A stretch of 64,000 nucleotides of DNA, taken from assembly GCF_002858715.1 (NCBI RefSeq), contig NZ_PJZH01000005.1, positions 1-64,000 on the forward strand, read 5' to 3'. Shown here in pieces: positions 28,649-39,537 of the stretch (its first letter is position 1; each line of letters opens with the position of its first letter). The notes beneath the pieces were generated by a model. It saw nothing but the letters and a program-made list of their open reading frames with translations, had not been told where the DNA came from and searched no databases. Origin of the DNA: Chimaeribacter coloradensis (GTDB taxonomy: Bacteria > Pseudomonadota > Gammaproteobacteria > Enterobacterales > Enterobacteriaceae). The translations under genes and the position numbers were made by a program.

Positions 28649-28661
28649 GCGATTAAATCGC
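28649..28661. promoter_or_regulatory. Probable OhrR operator upstream of ohr
   Basis: GCGATT-A-AATCGC is a perfect odd-length palindrome with the A/T core seen in known OhrR boxes (TACAATT-A-AATTGTA). It lies about 75 bases upstream of ohr, close to its expected promoter. Confidence 0.6.
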
Positions 28662-28735
28662 GAATCTGATACGAATGACGATGACCCCAGGCCCGGCGCT
28701 GTGCCGGTGTTCCCCTACTCCAGAAGGAAATGTGT

Positions 28736-29161
28736 ATGTCTATCGAAAAAGTTGTCTACCAGGCCCATGCTAAAGCCACCGGCGGCCGTGATGGCCGTGC
28801 GACCTCATCAGATGGCGTGCTGGATGTGAAACTGGGCGTGCCGAAAGAGATGGGCGGCGCGGGCGGTGAAGCCACTAACCCGGAACAGCTGTTTGCGGCC
28901 GGTTACTCTGCCTGCTTCCTGGGCGCGCTGAAGTATGTGGCGTCGCAGGAAAAGGTGAAAATCCCGGCTGAAGCGCAGATTGAAGGGACTGTGGGCATCG
29001 GCCCGGTGCCGACCGGCTTTGCGATCGAAGTGCAGCTCGACATCAGCCTGCCGGGTGTGGAGCGCAGCGTCGCCGAAGATCTGGTGAAGAAAGCGCACGT
29101 GGTGTGCCCGTACTCCAACGCCACCCGCGGCAATATTGATGTGACATTGAATATCAAATAA
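28736..29161 (+). CDS. ohr: Organic hydroperoxide resistance protein Ohr
   Basis: A 141-residue thiol peroxidase of the Ohr/OsmC family that reduces organic hydroperoxides. The two catalytic cysteines are Cys60 ([12 protein letters not shown]) and Cys124 ([13 protein letters not shown]); [12 protein letters not shown] carries the conserved Arg. The length is standard. ATG 28736 has AAGGA 7 bases upstream, better placed than ATG 28730. It is regulated by the adjacent ohrR and followed by a strong terminator. Confidence 0.96.
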   Translation: MSIEKVVYQAHAKATGGRDGRATSSDGVLDVKLGVPKEMGGAGGEATNPEQLFAAGYSACFLGALKYVASQEKVKIPAEAQIEGTVGIGPVPTGFAIEVQLDISLPGVERSVAEDLVKKAHVVCPYSNATRGNIDVTLNIK

Positions 29162-29198
29162 ACCTGATTCCCCGTCCAAAATAGCAGGTGTGTTAATA

Positions 29199-29227
29199 AA
29201 AAAGAGGGGTTGCCCCTCTTTTTTTAT
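29199..29227 (+). terminator. Terminator of ohr
   Basis: AAAAGAGGGG-TTG-CCCCTCTTTTTTT stem with T-run about 40 bases after the ohr stop. Confidence 0.9.
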
Positions 29228-29396
29228 CAACCGCCTGTTTTCATATCCTTTTCCGGCGTTTTCGAGGTTTTTCGCTCAGACTTTTCTTGAATTGTTGCAA
29301 GATTAATCAATTATTCAGCAGCTAAATGAACCACATTTGATCAATAATGTCTGATTGTTTCAGATTGCTTTTACCGGACCGGGGTTCAGACAGTAC

Positions 29397-31073
29397 ATGA
29401 ATAGAGTTAAAACTCTATCGCAACAAAATCTTTCTCTCTTGTTAGCGATTTATATCGGCATTTTCCTGAATTTTTCCGTTTTTTATCGTCGTTTTGATAC
29501 CTTCACCCAGGGCATCCATACTTTACAACTCATCTCCGCCGTGACGGAAGTGATTGCCATTGTGCTTTTTACCTTCTTCGTCATGCGCATGGTGTCACTC
29601 GGCGGCAAGCTGTTTTACCGTTTTATTGCGTCGCTGCTGGTGCTGGTGTCGGTAGCGGCCAGCTACTACATGACCTTTTTCAATGTGGTGATTGGGTACG
29701 GCATTATCGTCTCGGTGATGACCACCGATGTGGACCTGTCGAAAGAGGTGATTGGTTACCACTTCATCCTGTGGATGGCGGTGGTCAGCGCCCTGCCGCT
29801 GCTGCTGATCTGGAAAAATAACCTCAGCTTTACCCTGATTGAGCAGATCAAAACGCCGGGGCACCGCATTAAGCCGGTGGCGGTGCTGCTGGGCGTCGGG
29901 CTGCTGGTCTGGCTGCCGCTGCGCCTGCTGGATATGGAGCAGTCCGCCAATGAGAAAGTCACCAACATCGACATGCCGAGCTACGGCGGCGTGGTGGCGC
30001 ACTCTTATCTGCCGTCCAACTGGCTGGCGGCGCTCGGCCTGTTCGCCTACACCCAGTATGACGAAAGCCAGGACGCCGAAGATCTGGCTGACCCGGCCAA
30101 AAAATTCACCTACATCCCGCCGGCCGGTATCGATGACACCTACGTGGTGTTTATCATCGGTGAAACCACCCGCTGGGACCACATGGGGATGCTCGGCTAC
30201 AACCGCGACACCACGCCGCGCCTGTCGAAAGAGAAGAACCTGGTGGCATTCAAGGGCACCTCGTGCGACACCGCTACCAAGCTGTCACTGCGCTGCATGT
30301 TCGTGCGTGAGGGCGGGGTGGAAGATAACCCGCAGCGCACCCTGAAAGAGCAGAACGTGTTTGCGGTGCTGCGGTCACTGGGCTTTACCTCCGAGCTGTT
30401 CGCCATGCAGAGCGAGGTCTGGTTCTACAACAACACCAACCCCAACAACTTCTCGTTCCGTGAGCTTATCGCCTCTGAAAAACGCAACGATGGTAAACCG
30501 GTGGACGACATGCTGCTGGTGAATGAGATGCACGAGTCGCTGAAACGTTACCCCACCGGCAAGCACCTGATTGTGCTGCACACCAAAGGGTCACACTACC
30601 TCTACTCCCAGCGTTACCCGCGTGAGTATGCGCGCTACACGCCGGAGTGCATGGGGGTGGACCAGTCCTGTAGCAAGCAGCAGCTGATTAACGCCTTCGA
30701 TAACAGCGTGCTCTACACTGACAGCTTTATCGATAACGTCATCGATCAGGTGCGTGACAAGAAAGCGCTGGTGTTCTATGCCGCTGACCACGGGGAATCG
30801 ATCGACGAGAACTACCATTTCCACGGCACACCGCGTGAAATGGCACCGCCGGAGCAGTTCCGCGTGCCGCTGATGGTCTGGGCTTCGGATAAATTCCTCT
30901 CCCAGCCGGAGCACCGCAGCGCCTTTGAACAGCTTCAGGCGCAGCAGCGCATAGGCGAAACCCACCGCCATACTGAACTCTATGATTCGATCCTGGGCTG
31001 CCTGGGCTTTACCTCCCCGGATGGCGGCATCAATCAGAAAAACAACTGGTGCCACCTGCCCGGCAAGGCGTAA
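29397..31073 (+). CDS. eptB: Kdo2-lipid A phosphoethanolamine transferase EptB
   Basis: A 558-residue inner-membrane enzyme that adds phosphoethanolamine to the outer Kdo of LPS. Four or five N-terminal helices are followed by a periplasmic sulfatase-like domain. Key blocks are [20 protein letters not shown], the nucleophile Thr region [23 protein letters not shown] and [12 protein letters not shown]. Agreement with E. coli EptB (563 residues) is very strong, including [12 protein letters not shown]-like text. ATG 29397 is chosen to match the E. coli N-terminus; its ribosome site is weak. It lies just upstream of the tRNA-Pro gene, as in E. coli. Confidence 0.95.
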   Translation: MNRVKTLSQQNLSLLLAIYIGIFLNFSVFYRRFDTFTQGIHTLQLISAVTEVIAIVLFTFFVMRMVSLGGKLFYRFIASLLVLVSVAASYYMTFFNVVIGYGIIVSVMTTDVDLSKEVIGYHFILWMAVVSALPLLLIWKNNLSFTLIEQIKTPGHRIKPVAVLLGVGLLVWLPLRLLDMEQSANEKVTNIDMPSYGGVVAHSYLPSNWLAALGLFAYTQYDESQDAEDLADPAKKFTYIPPAGIDDTYVVFIIGETTRWDHMGMLGYNRDTTPRLSKEKNLVAFKGTSCDTATKLSLRCMFVREGGVEDNPQRTLKEQNVFAVLRSLGFTSELFAMQSEVWFYNNTNPNNFSFRELIASEKRNDGKPVDDMLLVNEMHESLKRYPTGKHLIVLHTKGSHYLYSQRYPREYARYTPECMGVDQSCSKQQLINAFDNSVLYTDSFIDNVIDQVRDKKALVFYAADHGESIDENYHFHGTPREMAPPEQFRVPLMVWASDKFLSQPEHRSAFEQLQAQQRIGETHRHTELYDSILGCLGFTSPDGGINQKNNWCHLPGKA

Positions 31074-31169
31074 CTGCCGGGCTGTTGAATAAATAAACAG
31101 TTGATGAAAAGGACAGAAAAAAGGGATTGACGGTAAAGGCGCAGCGGCAGTAAGATGCGCCCGCACTCT

Positions 31170-31246
<77 letters not shown>

Positions 31247-31279
31247 AATTCTGCATCACGGTTCCCGACCCGTGAAATA

Positions 31280-31313
31280 AAAAACCCGCAACCTCTGGTT
31301 AGCGGGTTTTTTA
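31280..31313 (+). terminator. Terminator after tRNA-Pro
   Basis: AAAAACCCGC / GCGGGTTTTTT stem with T-run 35 bases after the tRNA. Confidence 0.9.
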
Positions 31314-31436
31314 TTGCCTGAAATCCAGCTTTCCGCCTGGTGCGCGCAGTCATGGCATGCTGAATAAAAACGGGTGCTGAAGGCCCGGCCTGACAATGCT
31401 CAATCAGCGGGGCACTCTGCCGCCCCGCCGTTGCTC

Positions 31437-31586
31437 TTAACGTTTAACTTCGTAGGCTAATACCGCTGCAAGCGTGGTGGTTCCCATAGTGATTTGTAAT
31501 TCACAAAGTGAATCACGTACCAGCCAGGTAAAAACCAGGATGGTAAAACACACCATAAAAATCCCCGTATTAAATTTATGCAGCAT
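31437..31586 (-). CDS. Second Hok/Gef family type I toxin
   Basis: A 49-residue peptide that is short enough to be missed easily. It has a hydrophobic segment (TGIFMVCFTILVFTWL), the Hok hallmark VRDSLCELQI and the ending LAAVLAYEVKR, which resembles the AAFMAYE ending of plasmid Hok. GGAGGG lies 8 bases before the ATG at 31586. The upstream leader has the same GCCTCTTA.CCGCCG.AAGGCAA block as the first locus at 3.4 kb. An antisense RNA with its own terminator overlaps the leader. This copy keeps a more canonical Hok C-terminus than the first. Confidence 0.87.
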   Translation of the reverse strand: MLHKFNTGIFMVCFTILVFTWLVRDSLCELQITMGTTTLAAVLAYEVKR

Positions 31587-31620
31587 ATCAGTTCCCTCCA
31601 TTGCCTTACGGCGGTTAAGA

Positions 31621-31688
31621 GGCTAACATCCACATTGTTCGGGTGTGGAGTGTTAGCCCCACGTTGGTGAAAATCACGTGGGGCTTTT
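31621..31688 (+). ncRNA. Sok-like antisense RNA of the second hok locus
   Basis: On the + strand, opposite the Hok leader, arms CCCCACGT (31657-31664) and ACGTGGGG (31676-31683) are followed by CTTTTCTC, a good intrinsic terminator of Sok type. The 5' boundary is estimated from the region complementary to the leader. Confidence 0.65.
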
Positions 31689-31931
31689 CTCTGCCTGACC
31701 GATGCTTAAGCCAGACAGCCTTAAGCACCCGCCGCGCAGTGTACGCCTTATTCTTTTCCTTTCGCCTCTTTTCGTTATTGATATTTTTTTGTCGTTTTAA
31801 TAAAGGTAATTCGTTGCCGAATAAACAATTTTACTTTGTGGGTAATAAGCGTAACCGAACCCGTCACGAGAGCTTTTAATTAAAATAATTTGCGAAAGAA
31901 TTATATTTAAAGAAATGATTCTCTGGAGAGG
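31689..31931. other. AT-rich gap between hok locus and SDR terminator
   Basis: This stretch is AT-rich, with the promoter area of the leftward hok mRNA on the left (TACACT near 31740 on the minus strand). I see no coding frame with a ribosome site and no repeats. Confidence 0.4.
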
Positions 31932-31961
31932 AAATAAAAAAGGCCGCCCGCAGGCAGCCTT
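31932..31961 (-). terminator. Terminator of the SDR gene
   Basis: On the minus strand, AAGGCTGCC-TGCG-GGCGGCCTT is followed by TTTTTATTT, starting about 15 bases after the SDR stop. Confidence 0.8.
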
Positions 31962-31977
31962 GTTATTTGTTATTTTT

Positions 31978-32742
31978 TTACGCCTGTTTCGGCTGGCCAT
32001 TCGAGGCGGTAATGCCGCCATCGACCGGCAGGTTAACCCCGGTGATGTAGCGCGCGTCGTCGCTGGCGAGGAAGGCGATCACCGCTGCAACCTCTTCCGG
32101 CTCGCCGGGGCGGCCCAGCGGGGTGCGTTTGCGGAACTCCTCCAGCAGCGGCTCATTCTTTTTAATGTCCTCTGCCATCGGCGTGATGATGAGGCCGGGG
32201 CAGACCGCATTAACGCGGACGTTATCGGCCCCGTGGTCCATCGCCAGCGAACGGGTGAAGTTGGTCACGCCGCCTTTCGCTGCATTATAGAAGCTCATGC
32301 CCCAGTCGCCGCCGATGCCGGAAACCGAAGAGACGTTCACGATGTTGCCCTGGCTTTTGATCAGCGCCGGCATAAAGTAGCGGCAGCTGTGGAACACGCC
32401 GTACAGGTCGATCTTGATCGCTTTTTCCCAATCTTCATACGCCCCTTCATGCACTTTGCCCTGTGCGGCCACACCGGCGTCATTCACTACCACATCCACC
32501 CGGCCATACTTCGCCAGCACGTCTGCCGCCAGCTGCTCGACCTCCTCCGCTTTTGACATATCCGTCGGGCGCACCAGATGGTCGCCGCCTTCCAGCGCGC
32601 CCAGGGTTTTCTGCAATTTCTCTTCCGTGCGGCCTACCAGCACCACGGATGCCCCCTCAGCGGCAAACCGTTTAGCAGTGAATTCGCCAATGCCGGAACC
32701 GGCACCTGTGATGACCACGACTTTTTTGCTGAATCGTTGCAT
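31978..32742 (-). CDS. Short-chain dehydrogenase/reductase
   Basis: A 254-residue classical SDR oxidoreductase. The cofactor motif is VVITGAGSGIGEFTAKRFAA, followed by VVVNDAGVA (NNAG variant), the catalytic SSVSGIGG Ser and YNAAK Tyr-Lys, then PGLIITPM and the C-terminal VNLPVDGG. Asp/Arg usage after the second strand (LVGRTEEK) suggests NADP(H) or dual use. It is a single gene with its own terminator. The substrate cannot be told; the family includes 2,3-butanediol, glucose and ketoacyl reductases. Confidence 0.88.
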   Translation of the reverse strand: MQRFSKKVVVITGAGSGIGEFTAKRFAAEGASVVLVGRTEEKLQKTLGALEGGDHLVRPTDMSKAEEVEQLAADVLAKYGRVDVVVNDAGVAAQGKVHEGAYEDWEKAIKIDLYGVFHSCRYFMPALIKSQGNIVNVSSVSGIGGDWGMSFYNAAKGGVTNFTRSLAMDHGADNVRVNAVCPGLIITPMAEDIKKNEPLLEEFRKRTPLGRPGEPEEVAAVIAFLASDDARYITGVNLPVDGGITASNGQPKQA

Positions 32743-33574
32743 GTTGCCTCCTTTCTGGGGTGATGGGCGTGTCGCCCTGCAATTTACATGTGGTTTAAGC
32801 CTAGCAAATCACAGGAAATTCTCAGTGCCGGGAGGCGGGTTGGCGGGATAACCTGCTGTTTTTCAGCGGCTTTAAAGTTTTAAAAAATGTGAATGCAGCG
32901 CGCTGTCCCGGTGGTGGCCCGTTTCGCGGGTGGGAAAAGGCAAAGCACCACAGCGCCTTTAACCTGACGGCAGGGCAGGGAACCAGCATATTGTCCGGTA
33001 AAAAATAACCAACCCGAAATGAGACGTTTTTTCGTTACGCGGCGGATCTCCCGGCCATAGGCGCAGCTTATGGTAAAAAGGCTCCCCCTTTCGGGTTAAA
33101 CGCCAGCATTTTAAGCTGATTTTCCTGCACTTCACGGCGATAAGCGCTCAGATTATCGCCATTCGGCCAGAAAGTTTTTTCGTTTTTTAACGGTGGAAAC
33201 ATCTGAAGACAAACTGTTACAGCGGGATGATTCGCCTGCAAATTATCCCTGTTCATTATTTAATCCTGAATATGTTAGAAAATGGTTTTTTTTATGTTTG
33301 TTTGCTGTTTCTCACACTCTGTGTAAATGCCCGTTGGTTATATTGACGTCACCCCAAACAGTTGCCAAATTGGTAGCCTCAGGGGTATGACCAGAGGATA
33401 GTTCGGGTGAATTCCACGCACCCGGGCACGCCGGTAAACGCTTTCACCGGCACCCGCACCGTATTCCTTCAGACGCCTCCCGGCGTCAGCCGCAACCGGC
33501 CACCGACAAAAACATTACAGGCCGGCTTGTACAAATAACACACAACACCACATCACAATCTATGGAGTCACGCG
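32743..33574. other. Long non-coding region upstream of dppA
   Basis: These 832 bases contain the SDR promoter on the left and the dpp promoter and leader on the right. A weak candidate promoter for dppA is TTGACG near 33342 with a poor -10. One 62-codon minus-strand frame (33068-33256) has a passable ribosome site but no family features, so I do not call it. The leader ends in a CA-rich sRNA target. Confidence 0.5.
33531..33560 (+). promoter_or_regulatory. CA-rich GcvB-type sRNA target in the dppA leader
   Basis: An AACA/CACAACACCACATCACAATC stretch immediately before the GGAG ribosome site resembles the C/A-rich element to which GcvB R1 binds in E. coli and Salmonella dppA. Pairing would block translation initiation when amino acids are plentiful. 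Confidence 0.65.
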
Positions 33575-35182
33575 ATGAGAATCTCCCTGGGAAAAGCAGG
33601 CATCCTGAAGTTCAGCATGGGCCTGATTGCGCTGTCTGTCGCGGCCGGTGTTCAGGCCAAGACATTGGTTTATTGCTCAGAAGGATCGCCCGAAGGCTTT
33701 AACCCACAGCTGTTCACCTCCGGCACCACCTATGACGCCAGCTCCGTGCCGATCTATAACCGGCTGGTCGAGTTCAAAATCGGCACCACCGAGATCCAGC
33801 CCGGCCTGGCCGAGAAGTGGGAAATCAGTGAAGACGGCAAAACCTACACCTTCCACCTGCGTAAGGGTGTGAAGTGGCAGAGCAGCAAAGAGTTCAAGCC
33901 ATCGCGTGAATTCAACGCTGACGACGTGCTCTTCTCCTTCAACCGCCAGAAGGATGAGGCCAACCCGTACCACAAAGTCTCCGGCGGCAGCTATGAGTAC
34001 TTCCAGGGCATGGGCATGCCGGACCTGATCAGCAAGATTGAGAAAGTGGACGACTACACCGTGCGCTTCGTGCTGACCCGCCCGGAGTCGCCGTTCCTGG
34101 CCGATATGGCGATGGACTTCGCGTCGATCATGTCCGCAGAGTATGCCGACAACATGCTGAAAGCCGGCACACCGGAGAAGATCGACCTGAACCCGGTCGG
34201 CACCGGCCCGTTCCAGCTGCTCCAGTACCAGAAAGATTCGCGCATCCTCTACAAAGCCTTTGACGGCTTCTGGGGCACCAAGCCGAAAATTGACCGCCTG
34301 GTCTTCTCCATCACGCCGGACGCCTCCGTGCGTTATGCGAAACTGCAGAAAAACGAGTGCCAGGTGATGCCATACCCGAACCCGGCTGACATCGCGGCGA
34401 TGAAGAAAGACAGCGCCATTAACCTGATGCAGCAACCGGGCCTGAACGTCGGCTATCTCTCCTACAACGTGCAGAAAAAACCGCTGGATAATGTAAAAGT
34501 GCGTCAGGCGCTGAGCATGGCGGTGAACAAGAAAGCGATCATCGACGCGGTTTACCAGGGTGCCGGCCAGGCCGCCAAAAACCTGATCCCGCCGACCATG
34601 TGGAGCTACAACGACGACGTCAAAGATTATGAGTACAACCCGGAGCAGGCCAAGGCGCTGCTGAAAGAGGCGGGCATGGCGGACGGCTTCAGCATCGACC
34701 TCTGGGCGATGCCGGTGCAGCGCCCCTATAACCCGAACGCCCGCCGCATGGCGGAGCTGATCCAGTCTGACTGGGCGAAAATCGGCGTGAAAGCCAACAT
34801 CGTGACCTACGAGTGGGGCGAATACCTGAAACGCGCTAAAGCGGGCGAACACCAGACGGTGATGATGGGCTGGACCGGCGACAACGGGGACCCGGACAAC
34901 TTCTTCGCCACCCTGTTCAGCTGTGACGCGGCGGAGCAAGGCTCGAACTACTCCAAATGGTGCTACAAGCCGTTTGAAGACCAGATCCAGCCGGCCCGCG
35001 CCGAATCGGATCACAACAAGCGCATCGAGTACTACAAACAGGCGCAGGTCGTGATGCATGACCAGGCCCCGGCGCTGATCATCGCCCACTCCACCGTCTA
35101 TGAGCCGGTGCGCAAAGAGGTGAAAGGCTACGTCGTTGACCCGCTGGGCAAACACCACTTCGAGAACGTCTCCATGGAGTGA
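33575..35182 (+). CDS. dppA: Periplasmic dipeptide/heme-binding protein DppA
   Basis: A 535-residue periplasmic solute-binding protein (family 5). The signal peptide ends SVAAGVQAK, and the mature part opens [18 protein letters not shown]. Close agreement with E. coli DppA runs throughout ([38 protein letters not shown]). It delivers dipeptides (and heme, 5-aminolevulinate) to DppBCDF and senses dipeptides for chemotaxis via Tap where present. GGAG lies upstream of the ATG. It is separated from dppB by 203 bases with two hairpins. Confidence 0.97.
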   Translation: MRISLGKAGILKFSMGLIALSVAAGVQAKTLVYCSEGSPEGFNPQLFTSGTTYDASSVPIYNRLVEFKIGTTEIQPGLAEKWEISEDGKTYTFHLRKGVKWQSSKEFKPSREFNADDVLFSFNRQKDEANPYHKVSGGSYEYFQGMGMPDLISKIEKVDDYTVRFVLTRPESPFLADMAMDFASIMSAEYADNMLKAGTPEKIDLNPVGTGPFQLLQYQKDSRILYKAFDGFWGTKPKIDRLVFSITPDASVRYAKLQKNECQVMPYPNPADIAAMKKDSAINLMQQPGLNVGYLSYNVQKKPLDNVKVRQALSMAVNKKAIIDAVYQGAGQAAKNLIPPTMWSYNDDVKDYEYNPEQAKALLKEAGMADGFSIDLWAMPVQRPYNPNARRMAELIQSDWAKIGVKANIVTYEWGEYLKRAKAGEHQTVMMGWTGDNGDPDNFFATLFSCDAAEQGSNYSKWCYKPFEDQIQPARAESDHNKRIEYYKQAQVVMHDQAPALIIAHSTVYEPVRKEVKGYVVDPLGKHHFENVSME

Positions 35183-35197
35183 TGCCGCCCCGGCATC

Positions 35198-35222
35198 CGG
35201 CACAGGTTCCCGGCCTGTGCCG
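35198..35222 (+). other. Intercistronic stabilising hairpin after dppA
   Basis: A perfect 9-bp stem CGGCACAGG / CCTGTGCCG with a 7-base loop lies 15 bases after the dppA stop. Such structures protect the abundant upstream binding-protein mRNA from 3' decay; that role is inferred. Confidence 0.5.
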
Positions 35223-35336
35223 TCACGGAATCCGGCCGGCGCTGCCCGGCCCCTGTCGATGGATCGATACATTACCACTGTGAGCTGTTGGGGCGCGGTT
35301 TCCGCTGCGCCCGATTCAGATGTGAGCCTTAAATAA

Positions 35337-35368
35337 GCCCGGCGAGCTACGGTTCTCCGGGCATTTTA
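35337..35368 (+). terminator. Weak attenuating hairpin between dppA and dppB
   Basis: GCCCGG / CCGGGC arms followed by ATTTTATA lie just before dppB. The short stem and interrupted T-tract suggest partial read-through, which would lower permease expression relative to DppA. Confidence 0.5.
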
Positions 35369-35385
35369 TACAGAGAGTTCGGGTT

Positions 35386-36405
35386 ATGTTTCAGTTCATA
35401 CTCCGGCGTTTGGGGCTGGTTATCCCAACGTTTATCGGTATCACCCTGCTGACCTTTGCGTTCGTCCACCTGATCCCCGGTGACCCGGTGACCATCATGG
35501 CCGGTGAGCGCGGCATCTCCGCCGAGCGCCACGCGCAACTGATGGCTGAGATGGGGCTGGATAAGCCCATGTACCAGCAGTACTTCCACTACATCGGCGG
35601 GGTGCTCCAGGGCGACCTCGGCATCTCGCTGAAAAGCCGCATCCCGGTCTGGGATGAGTTCATCCCGCGTTTCCTCGCCACGCTGGAGCTGGGTATCTGC
35701 GCCATGCTGTTTGCGGTGGCGGTGGGCATCCCGGTCGGCGTGCTGGCCGCGGTGAAGCGCGGCTCTATCTTCGACCACACCGCCGTGGGCATCTCGCTCA
35801 CCGGCTATTCGATGCCGATCTTCTGGTGGGGCATCATGCTGGTGATGCTGGTCTCGGTGCAGCTGAACCTGACGCCGGTCTCCGGCCGCATCAGCGACAC
35901 CGTGTTCCTGGATGACACCCTGCCGCTCACCGGCTTTATGCTGATCGACACCTTCTTCTGGGGCGAGCCGGGTGACTTCAAAGACGCCGTGATGCACATG
36001 ATCCTGCCGGCGATTGTGCTCGGCACCATTCCGCTGGCGGTGATTGTGCGCATGACCCGCTCCTCGATGCTGGAGGTGCTGGGCGAAGACTACATCCGCA
36101 CCGCGCGCGCCAAGGGCGTCAGCCGGATGCGGGTGATCATCGTCCATGCGCTGCGCAACGCCATGCTGCCGGTGGTCACGGTGATCGGCCTCCAGGTCGG
36201 TACGCTGCTGGCCGGTGCGATCCTGACGGAGACCATTTTCTCCTGGCCGGGGCTGGGCCGCTGGCTGATCGACGCCCTGCAACGGCGGGATTACCCGGTG
36301 GTGCAGGGTGGGGTGCTGCTGATCGCGACCCTGATTATTCTGGTTAACCTGCTGGTAGATCTGCTCTACGGCGTGGTTAACCCCCGTATCCGACACAAGA
36401 AATAA
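35386..36405 (+). CDS. dppB: Dipeptide ABC transporter permease DppB
   Basis: A 339-residue inner-membrane permease with six hydrophobic segments, opening FQFILRRLGLVIPTFIGITL. The EAA loop (EDYIRTARAKGVSRMRVIIVHALRNA) contacts the ATPases. Length equals that of E. coli DppB. It forms the channel with DppC. It is part of dppABCDF, 11 bases before dppC. Confidence 0.97.
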   Translation: MFQFILRRLGLVIPTFIGITLLTFAFVHLIPGDPVTIMAGERGISAERHAQLMAEMGLDKPMYQQYFHYIGGVLQGDLGISLKSRIPVWDEFIPRFLATLELGICAMLFAVAVGIPVGVLAAVKRGSIFDHTAVGISLTGYSMPIFWWGIMLVMLVSVQLNLTPVSGRISDTVFLDDTLPLTGFMLIDTFFWGEPGDFKDAVMHMILPAIVLGTIPLAVIVRMTRSSMLEVLGEDYIRTARAKGVSRMRVIIVHALRNAMLPVVTVIGLQVGTLLAGAILTETIFSWPGLGRWLIDALQRRDYPVVQGGVLLIATLIILVNLLVDLLYGVVNPRIRHKK

Positions 36406-36416
36406 GGGGGGCGCAC

Positions 36417-37334
36417 ATGTCTCAAATCAGTGAGCCGGTCGGCACAGAATCCCAGCGCAGCACCGCGCCGGTGCCCATGACCCCGATGCAGGAGTTCTGG
36501 CACTACTTTAAACGCAACAAAGGGGCGGTGGTGGGGCTGGTCTACATCATCATCATGCTGATCCTGGCGATTGGCGCCGGGTTCCTCGCCCCGCACGCCC
36601 CGGCGGAACAGTTCCGTGACGCGCTGCTGAAGCCGCCGGTCTGGCAGGAGGGCGGCAGCTGGAAATTCCTGCTCGGTACCGATGACGTCGGCCGCGACAT
36701 CCTCTCGCGCCTGATGTACGGCGCACGGCTCTCGCTGCTGGTGGGCTGCCTGGTGGTGGTGCTCTCCCTGCTGATGGGCGTGGTGCTCGGCCTGCTGGCC
36801 GGGTACTTCGGCGGCATGACTGACATCATCATCATGCGCGTGGTGGACATCATGCTGGCGCTGCCGAGCCTGCTGCTGGCGCTGGTGCTGGTGGCGATCT
36901 TCGGCCCGTCGATTGTCAACGCCTCGCTGGCGCTGACCTTTGTGGCGCTGCCGCACTATGTGCGCCTGACGCGCGCGGCGGTGCTGGTGGAGGTCAACCG
37001 CGACTACGTCACCGCCTCGCGGGTGGCGGGCGCGGGCGCGATGCGCCAGATGTTCGTCAACATCCTGCCCAACTGCCTGGCACCGCTGATCGTGCAGGCG
37101 TCGCTGGGCTTCTCCAACGCCATCCTGGACATGGCGGCGCTCGGCTTCCTCGGCATGGGCGCACAGCCCCCGACGCCTGAGTGGGGCACCATGCTGTCCG
37201 ATGTGTTGCAGTTTGCCCAGAGCGCCTGGTGGGTCGTGACCTTCCCGGGGCTGGTGATCCTGCTGACGGTACTGGCATTTAACCTGATGGGGGATGGCCT
37301 GCGTGATGCCCTCGACCCCAAACTCAAGCAGTAA
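36417..37334 (+). CDS. dppC: Dipeptide ABC transporter permease DppC
   Basis: A 305-residue permease partner of DppB (E. coli 300). Typical blocks are [20 protein letters not shown], the EAA loop [19 protein letters not shown] and the C-terminal [13 protein letters not shown]. The ATG follows AAGGGGGG closely. It lies in the dpp operon, 11 bases before dppD. Confidence 0.97.
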   Translation: MSQISEPVGTESQRSTAPVPMTPMQEFWHYFKRNKGAVVGLVYIIIMLILAIGAGFLAPHAPAEQFRDALLKPPVWQEGGSWKFLLGTDDVGRDILSRLMYGARLSLLVGCLVVVLSLLMGVVLGLLAGYFGGMTDIIIMRVVDIMLALPSLLLALVLVAIFGPSIVNASLALTFVALPHYVRLTRAAVLVEVNRDYVTASRVAGAGAMRQMFVNILPNCLAPLIVQASLGFSNAILDMAALGFLGMGAQPPTPEWGTMLSDVLQFAQSAWWVVTFPGLVILLTVLAFNLMGDGLRDALDPKLKQ

Positions 37335-37345
37335 GAGGACGCGAG

Positions 37346-38393
<1,048 letters not shown>

Positions 38394-38404
<11 letters not shown>

Positions 38405-39407
38405 TGCGCCGCTGTTACAGGCGATTGACCTGAAAAAACACTACCCGGTGAAGAAAGGGCTGTTCGCCCCGGAGCGGATGGTAAAAGCGCTCGACGGCGT
38501 CTCGTTCACGCTGGAGCGCGGCAAAACGCTGGCGGTAGTCGGCGAGTCCGGCTGCGGCAAATCCACCCTGGGCCGTTTGCTGACGATGATTGAAATCCCC
38601 ACCGGCGGCGAGCTTTACTTCCAGGGGCAGGATCTGCTGAAACCGGACGAAACCTCTGAAAAGCTGCGCCGCCAAAAGATTCAGATCGTCTTCCAGAACC
38701 CTTACGGCTCGCTGAACCCACGCAAAAAAGTGGGGCAGATCCTCGAGGAGCCATTGCTGATCAACACCACGCTGAGCGGTGCCGAGCGGCGGGAAAAGGC
38801 GCTGGCGATGATGGCGAAAGTCGGCCTGAAAACCGAGCACTACGACCGCTACCCGCACATGTTCTCCGGCGGCCAGCGCCAGCGTATCGCCATCGCGCGC
38901 GGGCTGATGCTCAACCCGGATGTGGTGATCGCCGATGAGCCGGTCTCCGCGCTGGACGTGTCAGTGCGTGCGCAGGTACTGAACCTGATGATGGACCTGC
39001 AACAGGAGCTGGGGCTGTCGTATGTCTTTATTTCGCACGACCTGTCGGTGGTGGAGCACATCGCCGATGAGGTGATGGTGATGTACCTCGGCCGCTGTGT
39101 GGAGAAGGGCACCAAAGAGGCGATCTTCAACAACCCGCGCCACCCCTATACGCAGGCGCTGCTCTCTGCCACACCGCGCCTCAACCCGGACCAGCGCCGC
39201 GAGCGCATCAAGCTCACCGGTGAGCTCCCCAGCCCGCTCAACCCGCCGCCGGGCTGCGCCTTCAACGCCCGCTGCCGCCGCGCGTTCCACGTCTGCCCGC
39301 AGCAGCAACCGCAGCTGAAGCAGTACGGTGACCAGCTGGTCGCCTGCTTCGCCGTGGATCAGGACGAGCAGGAAAAGGCGAAACAGCCCGCCCCGGCCCT
39401 CGGCTGA
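38394..39407 (+). CDS. dppF: Dipeptide ABC transporter ATP-binding protein DppF
   Basis: A 337-residue ATPase (E. coli 334), opening [20 protein letters not shown]. It has Walker [17 protein letters not shown], the signature [17 protein letters not shown], Walker [15 protein letters not shown] and the C-terminal [15 protein letters not shown] cluster. The ATG at 38394 overlaps the dppD stop by 11 bases, and upstream in-frame codons belong to dppD in another frame. Last gene of the operon. Confidence 0.97.
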
Positions 39408-39425
39408 CGGCGTTTCACCCCCATC

Positions 39426-39452
39426 AGGGCGCGGGCAACCGCGCCCTTTTTT
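39426..39452 (+). terminator. Terminator of the dpp operon
   Basis: AGGGCGCGG-GCAA-CCGCGCCCTTTTTT stem and T-run directly after dppF. Confidence 0.9.
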
Positions 39453-39469
39453 ATGCCCGCCCCGCCGCA

Positions 39470-39514
39470 CCGATCAAGTAGCGTACAAGTAACCGATCAA
39501 GTAGAGTAAAAGCC
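39470..39514 (+). repeat. 23-bp-period direct repeat in front of the fic gene
   Basis: CCGATCAAGTAG starts at 39470 and again at 39493, followed by CGTACAAG and AGTAAAAG, giving two near-copies of a 22-23 base unit. About two helical turns separate them and they lie 25-65 bases before the fic start, so they could be operator half-sites. Confidence 0.6.
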
Positions 39515-39537
39515 TCCCTCTTTTATGCTCTTTGACC

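Noticed and set aside
33068-33256. 62-codon minus-strand frame upstream of dppA
   Set aside because: An AGGA lies before the ATG, but the peptide has no recognisable features and sits in a promoter region; kept only as a weak possibility.
33677-35278. 533-codon minus-strand frame opposite dppA
   Set aside because: Antisense shadow; dppA is nearly identical in pattern to known DppA.
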